A DNA stretch of 64,000 bases from an uncultured Mailhella sp. (GCF_947631555.1 NZ_CANRLT010000003.1:1-64000), one strand, 5' to 3'; shown: positions 1-12,738, counted from the stretch's first letter. The notes: generated by a model not told the origin, from the sequence alone. Numbers and translations are program-made.

Positions 1-71
1 CGTAGCTCAGCTGGGAGAGCATCTGCTTTGCACGCAGAGGGTCGTCAGTTCGATTCTGTCCGTCTCCACCA
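1..71 (+). tRNA. tRNA-Ala (TGC), 5' end truncated by the window
   Basis: Cloverleaf sequence cgtagctcagctgggagagc...ctgctttgcacgcag...ggttcgattc-like T arm, ending CCA; anticodon loop tttgcac; precedes 23S as in rRNA operons. Confidence 0.93.
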
Positions 72-217
72 GACATGCGAAGTTGGATAGTGAGAGAAGG
101 CTTCAAGGGATTGGGGTTTTCGAACCGGTATCCAACCGGCGGCCGCGGCGAGCGGCACGTTCATTGACAATTGAACAGGGAAGAGATGAGAGGTTTTTTC
201 GAGAGAAAAACAAGATA

Positions 218-3112
<2,895 letters not shown>

Positions 3113-3162
3113 TTCCAGAAAGAACCTCTCCTCTTCCCTGTCAATTATACATTTCGGACATT

Positions 3163-3280
3163 TCCTTGGTGTCCATAGAGAAGCGGGTACACCCGATCCC
3201 ATTCCGAACTCGGCAGTTAAGCGCTTCATCGCCCATGATACTGCGCATCCTTACGTGGGAAAGTAGGCCGATGCCAAGGT
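3163..3280 (+). rRNA. rrf: 5S ribosomal RNA (approximate ends)
   Basis: cggtgtccatagagaagcgggtacacccgatcccattccgaactcggcagttaagc motif about 50 nt after 23S. Confidence 0.93.
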
Positions 3281-3290
3281 TTTATCAGAA

Positions 3291-3315
3291 AGGCTCCCCT
3301 CCGGGGAGCCTTTTC
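3291..3315 (+). terminator. Rho-independent terminator of rRNA operon
   Basis: aaaggctcccctccggggagccttttc stem-loop immediately after 5S. Confidence 0.85.
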
Positions 3316-4551
3316 GTGTTTAAGCGCAAAAAAGGAAACGAGAAAGGGCAGAAGGGCAAGGCGGAAACAGCGGACATGGAGCGTGACTGCAGCACGTCTT
3401 CCCTAGGTGAAGGAAGCAAGGGAAAACTTTGCGGAAGAGAGGACGTTAGAGGTTTAGACTCCAGATGAAACATCGTTGAACCGTCCAAGCGCCGGATAAG
3501 GGCGGAACTGGTGGAGAAGGCCGCTTTCCGTACGGCCCGGCCCGGGCCGGGATGGGGACTGCGTTTTTTCGGGCAAGAAAGGCAAGAAAATACGGACGAG
3601 CGGCCAAAGCAGCCCTCACAGACGAACTGGATACATTCCCTCATGACGCGTGTCTCCTGCGTGCAGATGTGGGACCAGTCTGACGGAAACTCTCCTATTC
3701 CCACTACCTTGCCATTGTTCTCCGTTGGCCTGATGACTTTTTGCGCCGGCAAAACGCTTCCTCTCAGGGGTGCATTTTTCCCTTCTTCAGAACCTGCACA
3801 GCTGGCCCTGGGCATCGCCTCCCTGAAGCCCATCGGCTCATTTACGGCCTGACCCGGGAGTAGCGTGTGTGGATGCAGAAAATCCCCCGTGGCTCTCAAT
3901 GCCCTTGCTGTTGCAAATTTTTCTGTGAAGTCTCGCAGTCAAAAAGCGGTATCCAGCAGAACATCTCCGGCAAATTTAGCTTTTTGTGGGTGGAGTAAGA
4001 TTTCCTTTGTTCGTTTAAGGTTGTGAGACGCAGATTGGCAGTCTTTTCCGTGAACGGTGTTTGGAATATTGGTGGAGATGAAGCTGGAAGGAAAAGGTAA
4101 AGGCGGAGGTCCGTTTACCGGACAGCTTGGCTACGAAAAAGCTCTTTTCAGGAAGTTGAGAAACGATTAAAATAATTTTTCACAAACTAGTTTTATTTTT
4201 TTATAAGTTTTTATTAAAAAAATAAAAAATAACACTATATTACAGAAAATTTCCTCAAAAAAGCGACAGAGGGACTTCACATGGAAAAAACGCCGGAAGC
4301 GACATCTGGATTGGCCAGTATCACAGAAATCTTAGCAAAATACCAAGGAAAATGCGAAAGTTTTGCCCAGTCATGGACATTTTTTAATATTTGTTATTTA
4401 TTTAACAATATATTTGCATAGAAGAGGCATCGCGCTCACGGGGTTGTGAGTCATAACCAGGTGTTTTTGTAAAAATTTTGTCCGCTGGACGGGAAAGTCG
4501 GACAAGGAGACGGCGTCCATCCAGGACACTTGCCTGTATTCCAAGGTTGAA

Positions 4552-4567
4552 TATGCAATTTTGCATA
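4552..4567. promoter_or_regulatory. Candidate activator binding site (palindrome TATGCAATTTTGCATA) upstream of islA
   Basis: TATGCA-N4-TGCATA inverted repeat about 300 bp upstream of the sigma54-like promoter; a related copy lies at 4648-4663. Confidence 0.45.
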
Positions 4568-4647
4568 ACAAAAAAGTCTAAAAATACGAAAATATATTAA
4601 AATATATAAAAAATATAAATAGTTATAGGAAAATGTCCAACAAAACA

Positions 4648-4663
4648 TATGCCATTTTGCACA
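4648..4663. promoter_or_regulatory. Second candidate activator site (TATGCCATTTTGCACA)
   Basis: Differs from the 4552 palindrome at 2 of 16 positions; followed by TTTTGCATATTTGCATA. Confidence 0.4.
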
Positions 4664-4851
4664 TTTTGCATATTTGCATATTAAAGAGACAAAGGGACAA
4701 AAATCACAATTGCAGGTAATTGGTTGAATTTTTTAGAATTTCAAAAAAACTTCGAAAAGGGATTTTGGAGGGGCGGTTTGGGAGAAAAGGGAGGCAGGCG
4801 TAATCCAGCTTTAATATAAGGATAAATTAAATTTTTGCGGAAAAATAAAAA

Positions 4852-4868
4852 TTGGCATAATTTTTGCT
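4852..4868 (+). promoter_or_regulatory. Sigma54 (-24/-12) promoter upstream of islA
   Basis: TTGGCATAATTTTTGCT matches YTGGCACGRNNNTTGCW with correct GG-GC spacing. Confidence 0.75.
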
Positions 4869-5038
4869 TTATCGAAAATGAGGAACTTGAAAGCGGGCCT
4901 CTGTCTGAGCCTGATATCGGTCAAGATGGAACGGTAGCACGGCTCTCCAGGTTTTCTGGAAGGCGTCCCCAAGTCCCTTTTGAGTGTTGCGTTCAGGAGT
5001 TAACGCTCTAACAGTATAAAGCAAACAAGGAGTTTGTT

Positions 5039-7552
5039 ATGAGTGCCATTGAGATGCTCAATCCCGAAGCGTGCGAATGCCATTCCCCGCAGGAACAGCG
5101 CATCTTCGACAGGAACAAGGGCAAGAAGGACAAATACTATGATACCCACAAGCGTGTGTTTGACCTGATTGCCAAATTCGAAGGTCAGACCCCCTTCATC
5201 GATGTGGAACGCGCTCTGTACTTCACGCAGTCCATGGCCACCACCGAAGGTCAGCCCCTGGTGCTGCGCTGGGCCAAGGCTCTGATGCACATCGCCCAGA
5301 ACATCTCCATCGTGGTTGAGGATGGCCAGCTTCTGCTCGGCCGCGCCGGTGGCCGCGCTGGTCGTTACGGCATCCTGTATCCTGAACTCGACGGTGACTT
5401 CCTCGACATCGCCGTGCGCGACCTGCCCACCCGTGAGCAGTCCCCTGCCAAGATCACGCCCGAAGACGCCAAGATCGTCATGGAGCAGATCGCTCCCTAC
5501 TGGAAGGGCAAGACCTATCACGAAGCCCTGAACAAGGCTCTGCCCGAATGGGTGCACAAGCTCACCTATGTGGACGAAGCCGGTCTCATCTCCCGCTTTG
5601 TGGTCAACGAAACTTCTTCTTTCCGCTCCTCCATCCAGTGGGTGCACGACTACGAAAAGATCCTGAAGCGCGGCTTCAACGGCATCAAGGCCGAAGCTCA
5701 GGCCAAGCTCGAAGCTCTCGATCCCTGCAGCCCCGTGGACAACGCTGACAAGCGTCCCTTCCTCGAAGCCGTTGTCATCGTGTGCGACGCCATCGTGCTC
5801 TGGGCTCATCGCCATGCCGAAGAGGCCCGCAAGGTTGCCGCCGCCACCACCGATCCTGTCCGCAAGGCCGAACTGCTGAAGATGGCCGAGATTGCCGACA
5901 AGGTGCCCGGCGAGCCCGCCACCACCTTCCAGGAAGCCGTGCAGTCCCAGTGGTTCACGCAGATGTTCTCCCGCATCGAGCAGAAGACCGGTACCACCAT
6001 TTCCAACGGCCGCATGGATCAGTACTTCTATCCCTACTACAAGCAGGATATGGAAGCCGGCGTGATCACCGAAGAGAGCGCCATGGAACTTCTGGAATGC
6101 ATGTGGGTGGGCATGGCCGAATTCATCGACATGTACATCTCTCCCGCGGGCGGCGCCTTCAACGAAGGCTATTCCCACTGGGAAGCCGTGACCATCGGAG
6201 GCCAGACCAAGGACGGCCTTGACGCCACCAACGAACTGACCCACCTGTTCCTGCGCTCCAAGCGTGAATTCCCCCTGCACTATCCCGACCTCGCGGCCCG
6301 TGTGCACGCCATGTCTCCCGATGAATACCTGTGGGACGTTGCCGAAACCATCAAGTACGGCTCCGGCTTCCCCAAGCTGTGCAACGATGAAGAAGTCGTT
6401 CCGCTGTATTCCTCCAAGGGCGGCACCATGGAAGAGGCTCTCGACTACGCCGTGTCCGGCTGCACCGAGACCCGTATGCCCAACCGCGACACCTACACTT
6501 CCGGCGGTGCCTACACCAACTTTGCCGCTGCTCTCGAAATGGCTCTGCATCAGGGCAAGATGAAGAAGTACGGCGACGATCAGCTGGGCGTGAAGACTCC
6601 CGATCCCCGCACCTTCAAGACCTGGGACGATATGTGGAACGCCTACAAGGCTCAGCAGGAACTCTTCCTGCGCGCCACGTTCACCCAGCAGTACATCGTG
6701 ACCAAGGTCCGCGAAAAGCACTTCGCGCAGCCCATGGGTTCCGCCATGCACGACCTGTGCATGAAGCACTGCATGGATCTGCATACCCGCCTCATCCCCG
6801 AAGGTGCCAACTTCGGCTACTTCGAATTCATGGGCTTCGGTACGGTTATTGACTCCCTGGCCGCCATCAAGCAGCTCGTGTTTGAAGAAAAGCGCATCAC
6901 CATGGATCAGCTGCTTGAAGCCATGGATCACAACTGGAAGGGCTACGAAGCCATCCAGCAGATGGTGAAGAACTGCCACTGCTACGGCAACGACGATCCC
7001 TATGCTGACGAAATCGGCAAGGCCATCGACAAGATCTGCGTGGAATTCGGCGGCAAGTACTCCAAGGAAATGGGCATCCACAACGACGTGCGCTATGTGC
7101 CCTTCACCTCTCACGTTCCCTTCGGCAAGGTGGTTGCTGCCACCCCGAACGGCCGTGTGGACTGGTTCCCGCTGTCCGATGGTTCTTCCGCTTCCCATGG
7201 CGCGGACATCAATGGACCCACCGCCATCCTCATGTCCAACTTCAAGACCAAGAACTACGGCCTGCGCAGCCGTGCCGCCCGCCTCTTGAACATCAAGTTC
7301 ACTCCCAAGAGCGTGGAAGGCGACGCCGGCACCCAGAAGCTGGTGGACTTCATCCGTACCTGGTGCGCCCTCAAGCTGTGGCATCTGCAGTTCAACGTGC
7401 TCAATCAGGAAACCCTGATCGCCGCTCAGAAGGATCCGCAGAAGTATCGCAGCCTCATCGTTCGCGTGGCCGGCTACAGCGCCTACTTCGTGGATCTGTC
7501 GCCTGACCTGCAGAACGACCTGATCGCCCGTACCGATCACGACACCATCTAA
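5039..7552 (+). CDS. islA: Isethionate sulfite-lyase, glycyl radical enzyme
   Basis: 837-aa GRE; GCTE Cys/Glu motif (C475/E477), glycyl loop RVAGYSAYF (G812), plus R196, Q200, W381, R685, F689. All are at a constant +7 offset from the IslA active-site numbering I recall for Bilophila; activase gene downstream. Confidence 0.88.
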   Translation: MSAIEMLNPEACECHSPQEQRIFDRNKGKKDKYYDTHKRVFDLIAKFEGQTPFIDVERALYFTQSMATTEGQPLVLRWAKALMHIAQNISIVVEDGQLLLGRAGGRAGRYGILYPELDGDFLDIAVRDLPTREQSPAKITPEDAKIVMEQIAPYWKGKTYHEALNKALPEWVHKLTYVDEAGLISRFVVNETSSFRSSIQWVHDYEKILKRGFNGIKAEAQAKLEALDPCSPVDNADKRPFLEAVVIVCDAIVLWAHRHAEEARKVAAATTDPVRKAELLKMAEIADKVPGEPATTFQEAVQSQWFTQMFSRIEQKTGTTISNGRMDQYFYPYYKQDMEAGVITEESAMELLECMWVGMAEFIDMYISPAGGAFNEGYSHWEAVTIGGQTKDGLDATNELTHLFLRSKREFPLHYPDLAARVHAMSPDEYLWDVAETIKYGSGFPKLCNDEEVVPLYSSKGGTMEEALDYAVSGCTETRMPNRDTYTSGGAYTNFAAALEMALHQGKMKKYGDDQLGVKTPDPRTFKTWDDMWNAYKAQQELFLRATFTQQYIVTKVREKHFAQPMGSAMHDLCMKHCMDLHTRLIPEGANFGYFEFMGFGTVIDSLAAIKQLVFEEKRITMDQLLEAMDHNWKGYEAIQQMVKNCHCYGNDDPYADEIGKAIDKICVEFGGKYSKEMGIHNDVRYVPFTSHVPFGKVVAATPNGRVDWFPLSDGSSASHGADINGPTAILMSNFKTKNYGLRSRAARLLNIKFTPKSVEGDAGTQKLVDFIRTWCALKLWHLQFNVLNQETLIAAQKDPQKYRSLIVRVAGYSAYFVDLSPDLQNDLIARTDHDTI

Positions 7553-7679
7553 CACTATGGACCGGGGCCTTCCGGCCCCGGCCTTTGCCGCAGTCTCGTG
7601 CTCCCGGAAGGCTTTTCCGGGACACGGGGCTTTGGCATATGTATCCAGCCGCTCTCCCTTTTGCCCATCAGGAAGCCCC

Positions 7680-8612
7680 ATGAGCAACACGTTTGAAGAT
7701 AGAAAAGTCACCGGTCTGGTCTTCAATATCCAGAAGTACTCCGTCCATGACGGCCCCGGCATCCGCACGGTCGTGTTCACCAAGGGCTGCCCCCTGCGCT
7801 GCCGCTGGTGCAGCAACCCGGAATCACAGGAACCCCGCCCTCAGATGGCGTTTAACCCCGGCCGCTGCATTTCCCCTGAAAAGTGCGGGTACTGCATTCC
7901 CGCCTGCCCGTACGACGCCATCAAGGCCGAAGGCGGTGCGCTCAGCGTGGACTGCACCCCCTGTGCCACCTGTAAAACCCTGGACTGCGCCAAAGCCTGC
8001 CCTGCCAAGAGCATGATCGTGTACGGACAGGAACGCAGTGTGCAGGACGTGCTCAGCGTGGTAGCTCAGGACGCCATGTTTTATTCCCGTTCCGGCGGCG
8101 GCATGACCATTTCCGGCGGTGAACCTCTGCTTCAGAAGAATTTCGCGCTGGCACTGCTGCGCGAGGCCCAGAGACGCCGCATCAAGACCGCTGTCGAGAC
8201 CTGCGGCTGCATTCCGTGGGAAACCTTTGAAGAAGCCGCCCCCCTGCTCAACAATGTGCTGTTCGACGTGAAGCATCCCGATACCGAAAAGCACAAGCAG
8301 AACACGGGTGTGGGCAACGAGCGTATTCTTTCCAATCTGAACAGGCTGCTGGCGGCCTTCCCCGAACTGCCCGTTCTGGTCAGAACGCCCGTCATCCCCG
8401 GATTCAATGACGATGATGAAACGGCCCGCGCCATTGGCCGCCTGCTCAAGGGCCACTCCAATGTTTCCTATGAGGCGCTGCCGTATCATCGGCTGGGGAC
8501 GCAGAAGTATATGTTTCTTGCCCGCGAGTATCCGCTGGGCGATGTTACGCTGCCTGCCGGCACTGCCGAACGCGTGCAGGCCATTGTTGACGAGGAACGC
8601 GGCGCAAAGTAG
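7680..8612 (+). CDS. islB: Glycyl radical enzyme activating enzyme (radical SAM), IslB
   Basis: FTKGCPLRCRWCSNPE radical SAM CxxxCxxC, ferredoxin-like insert with two Cys clusters, GGEPL motif; ATG at 7680 is in frame with the longer ORF. Confidence 0.9.
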   Translation: MSNTFEDRKVTGLVFNIQKYSVHDGPGIRTVVFTKGCPLRCRWCSNPESQEPRPQMAFNPGRCISPEKCGYCIPACPYDAIKAEGGALSVDCTPCATCKTLDCAKACPAKSMIVYGQERSVQDVLSVVAQDAMFYSRSGGGMTISGGEPLLQKNFALALLREAQRRRIKTAVETCGCIPWETFEEAAPLLNNVLFDVKHPDTEKHKQNTGVGNERILSNLNRLLAAFPELPVLVRTPVIPGFNDDDETARAIGRLLKGHSNVSYEALPYHRLGTQKYMFLAREYPLGDVTLPAGTAERVQAIVDEERGAK

Positions 8613-8773
8613 CCATTGCCATCTTGCAAAAACGTCTTCAGTCGGGTTATATCCTGATTGAGGCCGCAACTTCCCGGCGCGTTGCCGCCCGGGACGCCGA
8701 ACATGCTCGGAAACCCCGCGACAGCGGGGGTAAACGCCGGACGGGGCACGCCCGGCATATTAACGGAGATCCC

Positions 8774-9778
8774 ATGAAGATCATTGATTTTCGCTTTCGC
8801 CCCCATACCGAGGCCATTCTGAACGGCATCAAGAACAGCACCATGTTCAAGGCCAGCTGCGAAGCCAGCGGTTTTGACAAGTGGAAGCCCGAGCCTCTGG
8901 ACAAGATCGTGGCGGACATGAAGGCACGCGGCGTGGAACGCTGCGTCATCACCGGCCGTGACTGCCGCACGACCTACGGGTTCCCGGATAACAACGGCAG
9001 CGTCCTGGAATTCTGCCGCGCCTATCCCGACATGTTCATCGGTTTCTGGGGCATCGATCCGCTCAAGGGTATGGACGCCGTGCGCGAAGTGGAAAAGGTG
9101 GTCAAGGAATACGGCATGAAGGGCGTTGCCACTGACCCGTATCTGGCGCACATCTCTCCCGCCGAAGCCCGCTACTATCCCATCTATACCAAGTGCTGCG
9201 AGCTGAACATTCCGGTGTTCATCACCATGGCTCCGCCGCCCCAGGTGCCGGGCACGGTCATTTCCTACACCGATCCGCGCGACGTGGACATCGTGGCCCG
9301 CGACTTCCCCGAACTGAAGATCATCATGAGCCACGGCGGGTATCCCTTCGTGCACGAGGCCATTTACGCCTGCTATCGCAACAAGAACGTGTACATGGAC
9401 ATTTCGGAATACGAAGCCGCTCCCATGAAGGACACCTATGTCGATGCCATCAAGAACATGATCTCTGACAAGGTGCTCTTTGCCAGCGCCCATCCGTTCG
9501 TGGATCAGCGCGAATGCCTGGCCAACTATGCGGCCATGGATCTGCCCGAAAAGGTGCGCGAAAAGGTCATGTACAAGAACGCCTGCCGCGTGCTCGGTCT
9601 GCCCGGCGGTGAGGAAGAACCCGCCTGCTCCAACTGCACCTGCTGCAATAAGGGCAAGGACTGCTACTGCTCCAAGGGCGGCTGCGGTTCCCATGCTCCC
9701 GCCAAGGCTGCTGCTCCCTCTGCCGACCTTGAGGCTATTGCCTACCGCATTGTCGCCGAACTGAAAAAGGTTATGTAA
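8774..9778 (+). CDS. Amidohydrolase-family TIM-barrel protein with Cys-rich segment and C-terminal encapsulation-peptide-like helix
   Basis: N-term MKIIDFRFRP, internal MSHGGYPFVHEA, DKVLFASAHPF typical of amidohydrolase_2; tail CSNCTCCNKGKDCYCSKGGCGSH-linker-ADLEAIAYRIVAELKKVM. Confidence 0.8.
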   Translation: MKIIDFRFRPHTEAILNGIKNSTMFKASCEASGFDKWKPEPLDKIVADMKARGVERCVITGRDCRTTYGFPDNNGSVLEFCRAYPDMFIGFWGIDPLKGMDAVREVEKVVKEYGMKGVATDPYLAHISPAEARYYPIYTKCCELNIPVFITMAPPPQVPGTVISYTDPRDVDIVARDFPELKIIMSHGGYPFVHEAIYACYRNKNVYMDISEYEAAPMKDTYVDAIKNMISDKVLFASAHPFVDQRECLANYAAMDLPEKVREKVMYKNACRVLGLPGGEEEPACSNCTCCNKGKDCYCSKGGCGSHAPAKAAAPSADLEAIAYRIVAELKKVM

Positions 9779-9842
9779 CACCGTCCGGCATCGTCAAATC
9801 GGCGGTGCTCTGCATCACCCCTAATACTTTCAGGAGAGATTC

Positions 9843-10124
9843 ATGACTTCTACCAACGCTTTGGGCATGATTGAAACCAAGGGCCTCGTCGGCGCCGTTG
9901 AAGCGGCCGATGCCATGGTCAAGGCTGCCAACGTCACCCTCGTCGGCCGTGTCGAAGTGGGCGGCGGACTCGTCACCGTGCTGGTGCGCGGCGATGTGGG
10001 CGCGGTGAAGGCCGCCACGGACGCCGGTTCTGCCGCTGCTCAGAAGGTAGGTGAACTCATCAGCGTCCACGTCATCCCTCGTCCTCATTCTGAAGTGGAA
10101 CTTATCATTCCTCATCGGGACTAA
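9843..10124 (+). CDS. BMC-H hexameric shell protein (PduA/EutM type), copy 1
   Basis: [26 protein letters not shown]...[12 protein letters not shown]. Confidence 0.97.
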   Translation: MTSTNALGMIETKGLVGAVEAADAMVKAANVTLVGRVEVGGGLVTVLVRGDVGAVKAATDAGSAAAQKVGELISVHVIPRPHSEVELIIPHRD

Positions 10125-10281
10125 GCATATCGGTTCCGGAGAAGGCCGGGTGCTTCAGCGTGAAGATCCCCTGGTCCTATCTCCGGGGAATCGTGCATGA
10201 GAAGGCGGGCCTTCCGCCGGAGAGCAAAGATTTTCTCCAGCCGGAAAGCTCTACCGAACCTTGCTTCAAAGAGGAATCGTC

Positions 10282-10911
10282 ATGCTGGCACTCGGACTTG
10301 TGGAAACCAAGGGGTTTCTTCCCGCCGTCGAGGGGGCAGACGCCATGCTCAAGACCGCGGACGTTCGCCTGCTTGAAAAGAATCTTGCCGGCGGCGGCCT
10401 GGTGACCATCACTATCGCGGGAGAAGTGTCTGCCGTCAAATCATCGGTGGAAGCTGCCGAAGAACGCATCAGGCGCATCGTCGGGGCGCAGCTCGTGTCT
10501 GTACACGTCATTCCGCGCCCGGACAGCGAACTCGAGCGCATACTCAAGCTCGACCCCGATGCTTCAGAACCGGCCGAACCGGCTCCGCCCGCAAAACCGC
10601 AGGCTCCTGATGAAGAGCGGAAAGACGAAGCTGCCGCCCAGGCCGCGCCGCTTCCCGTCATGCCGGTTCCCGAACCGGCGGCCCCTGCCCCCGCAGCACC
10701 TCAGTCCTCCGCTCCGGCCCAGGCCGAAGAGGTGAAGAATGAGGCAGCGCCTGCCAGGGCGATTCCCGATGAAGCAAAGCTGCGCCGAATGAGCCTGAAG
10801 CGCCTGCGCCAGCTGGCCCGTAACGAGGGTCTGCCCGTGGACGAGGAAACATTGGCTTCGGCCGATAGAAAAGCCCTGATCGCCGTTCTCCTGCAGGCGT
10901 TTGGGAAATAA
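10282..10911 (+). CDS. BMC-H shell protein with long Pro/Ala-rich linker and SAP/HeH-like C-terminal domain
   Basis: BMC domain (LGLVETKGFLPAVEGADAMLKTADV...VHVIPRPDSELE) then about 70-aa linker and KLRRMSLKRLRQLARNEGLPVDEETLASADRKALIAVLLQAF; ATG 10282 has a GAGGA RBS. Confidence 0.85.
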   Translation: MLALGLVETKGFLPAVEGADAMLKTADVRLLEKNLAGGGLVTITIAGEVSAVKSSVEAAEERIRRIVGAQLVSVHVIPRPDSELERILKLDPDASEPAEPAPPAKPQAPDEERKDEAAAQAAPLPVMPVPEPAAPAPAAPQSSAPAQAEEVKNEAAPARAIPDEAKLRRMSLKRLRQLARNEGLPVDEETLASADRKALIAVLLQAFGK

Positions 10912-10926
10912 TAGAGGAGTATCGCA

Positions 10927-12351
10927 ATGGTTGATAAGGATCTCTTATCCATTCAGGAAGCCCGTTCGCTGGTGCGCGCCGCACGTGTTGCGCAGGCCGA
11001 ATTCTGTCAGATGGGCCAGGAACGCATCGACGCGGTAGTCAAGGCCATTGCAGAGGCAACCGCTGCCCAGGCCGAAGCTCTGGCTGCTCTGGCCCATGAG
11101 GAGACCGGCTACGGCAAGACGCAGGACAAGAAGGTGAAGAACCTGCTTGCCTCCGAAAAGGTTTACGCCTGCATCAAGGACATGAAGACCATCGGTGTCA
11201 TCCACGAAGATCCCGTGAACAAGATCACGGAAATCGCCGTGCCCGTGGGTGTCATCGCCGGCGTTGTGCCTTCTACCAACCCCACCGCCACGGTCATCTA
11301 CAAGACGCTTATTTCGCTCAAGGCGGGCAACGCCATCGTGTTCACGCCCCATCCGGCGGCCAAGAAGTGCATCGCCCGTGCGGTGGAGATCATCAAGGAG
11401 ACCCTGCAGCGCTGCGGCGTGAGCACGGATCTCGTGAGCTGCATCACCGTGCCCACCCTTGAAGGCAGCACCGAGCTGATGAAGATTTCCGACCTCATCC
11501 TCGCAACGGGCGGCCCCGGCATGGTGAAGGCTGCGTACAGCTCCGGCACGCCCGCTCTGGGCGTGGGCGCCGGCAACGTGCCTGCCTACATCGAGCGCAG
11601 CGCCGACGTGAAGGACGCCGTGACCAAGATCATGACCAGCAAGACCTTCGACAACGGCACCATCTGCGCTTCCGAGCAGTCCATCATCGCCGAGAAGGTC
11701 AACGCCGATGCGGTCAAGCGTGAGCTTATCGCCCAGGGCGGCTTCTTCCTCGAAGGTGAGGATCTGGTCAAGGTCAAGGCCGTCATGGAACGCGGCAACG
11801 GTTCCATGAACCCCGCCATCGTGGGCCGCGACGCTCAGACCATCGCCCGCCTGGCAGGCATCAACATTCCTGCCGGTACCCGTCTCCTGGTGTCCGACGA
11901 AAAGGGTGTTGGACCCAAGTTCCCCTTCTCCAAGGAAAAGCTCACGTCGCTCATCGCCTTCTATGTGGTGGAAGACTGGCACGAAGCCTGCGAACTCTGC
12001 CAGGCGCTGCTGCACAACTGCGGCATCGGTCATTCGCTGTCCATCCACTCCAATAACCCCGAAGTGGTGCGCGAATTTGGCCTGAAGAAGCCCGTGTCCC
12101 GCATTCTGGTGAACACGCCTTCCACCCACGGCGCTGTGGGCCTGACCACGGGCCTGTTCCCGTCCCTGACCCTGGGCTGCGGTGCCATTGGCGGCAGTGC
12201 TACGTCTGATAACGTGACGCCCATGAATCTGCTCAACATCCGCCGTGTGGCGTATGAGACGAACAGTGCCGCTCCTGCAGCTCCGGCCAAGGCCGTTGAC
12301 ATCGACGCCCTTGCCTCCATGATCGTCGCCGAACTGAAGAAAGCTCTGTAA
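10927..12351 (+). CDS. CoA-acylating acetaldehyde dehydrogenase (EutE/PduP-like) with C-terminal encapsulation-peptide-like tail
   Basis: VPSTNPTATVIYKTLISLKAGNAIVFTPHP, catalytic NGTICASEQS, tail VDIDALASMIVAELKKAL. Confidence 0.92.
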   Translation: MVDKDLLSIQEARSLVRAARVAQAEFCQMGQERIDAVVKAIAEATAAQAEALAALAHEETGYGKTQDKKVKNLLASEKVYACIKDMKTIGVIHEDPVNKITEIAVPVGVIAGVVPSTNPTATVIYKTLISLKAGNAIVFTPHPAAKKCIARAVEIIKETLQRCGVSTDLVSCITVPTLEGSTELMKISDLILATGGPGMVKAAYSSGTPALGVGAGNVPAYIERSADVKDAVTKIMTSKTFDNGTICASEQSIIAEKVNADAVKRELIAQGGFFLEGEDLVKVKAVMERGNGSMNPAIVGRDAQTIARLAGINIPAGTRLLVSDEKGVGPKFPFSKEKLTSLIAFYVVEDWHEACELCQALLHNCGIGHSLSIHSNNPEVVREFGLKKPVSRILVNTPSTHGAVGLTTGLFPSLTLGCGAIGGSATSDNVTPMNLLNIRRVAYETNSAAPAAPAKAVDIDALASMIVAELKKAL

Positions 12352-12432
12352 TTCTGTCATACGGACCCGCGCCGCTGATGCGGCGCGGGGTATCCGCACC
12401 TACGCAAACAATACTTAGAGAAGGAGAGTCCT

Positions 12433-12720
<288 letters not shown>

Positions 12721-12738
12721 GCGAGCGGCGGAGAGACC

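Noticed and set aside
3285-3899. 204-aa minus-strand ORF after the rRNA operon
   Set aside because: Overlaps the rRNA terminator, no RBS or recognizable domain.
5000-7816. 938-aa minus-strand ORF opposite islA
   Set aside because: Composition ([18 protein letters not shown]...) is the usual antisense shadow of a GC-rich codon-biased gene; no motif or RBS.
8486-9781. 431-aa minus-strand ORF
   Set aside because: Antisense shadow of the activase and amidohydrolase genes.
10945-12399. 484-aa minus-strand ORF
   Set aside because: Antisense shadow of the aldehyde dehydrogenase.
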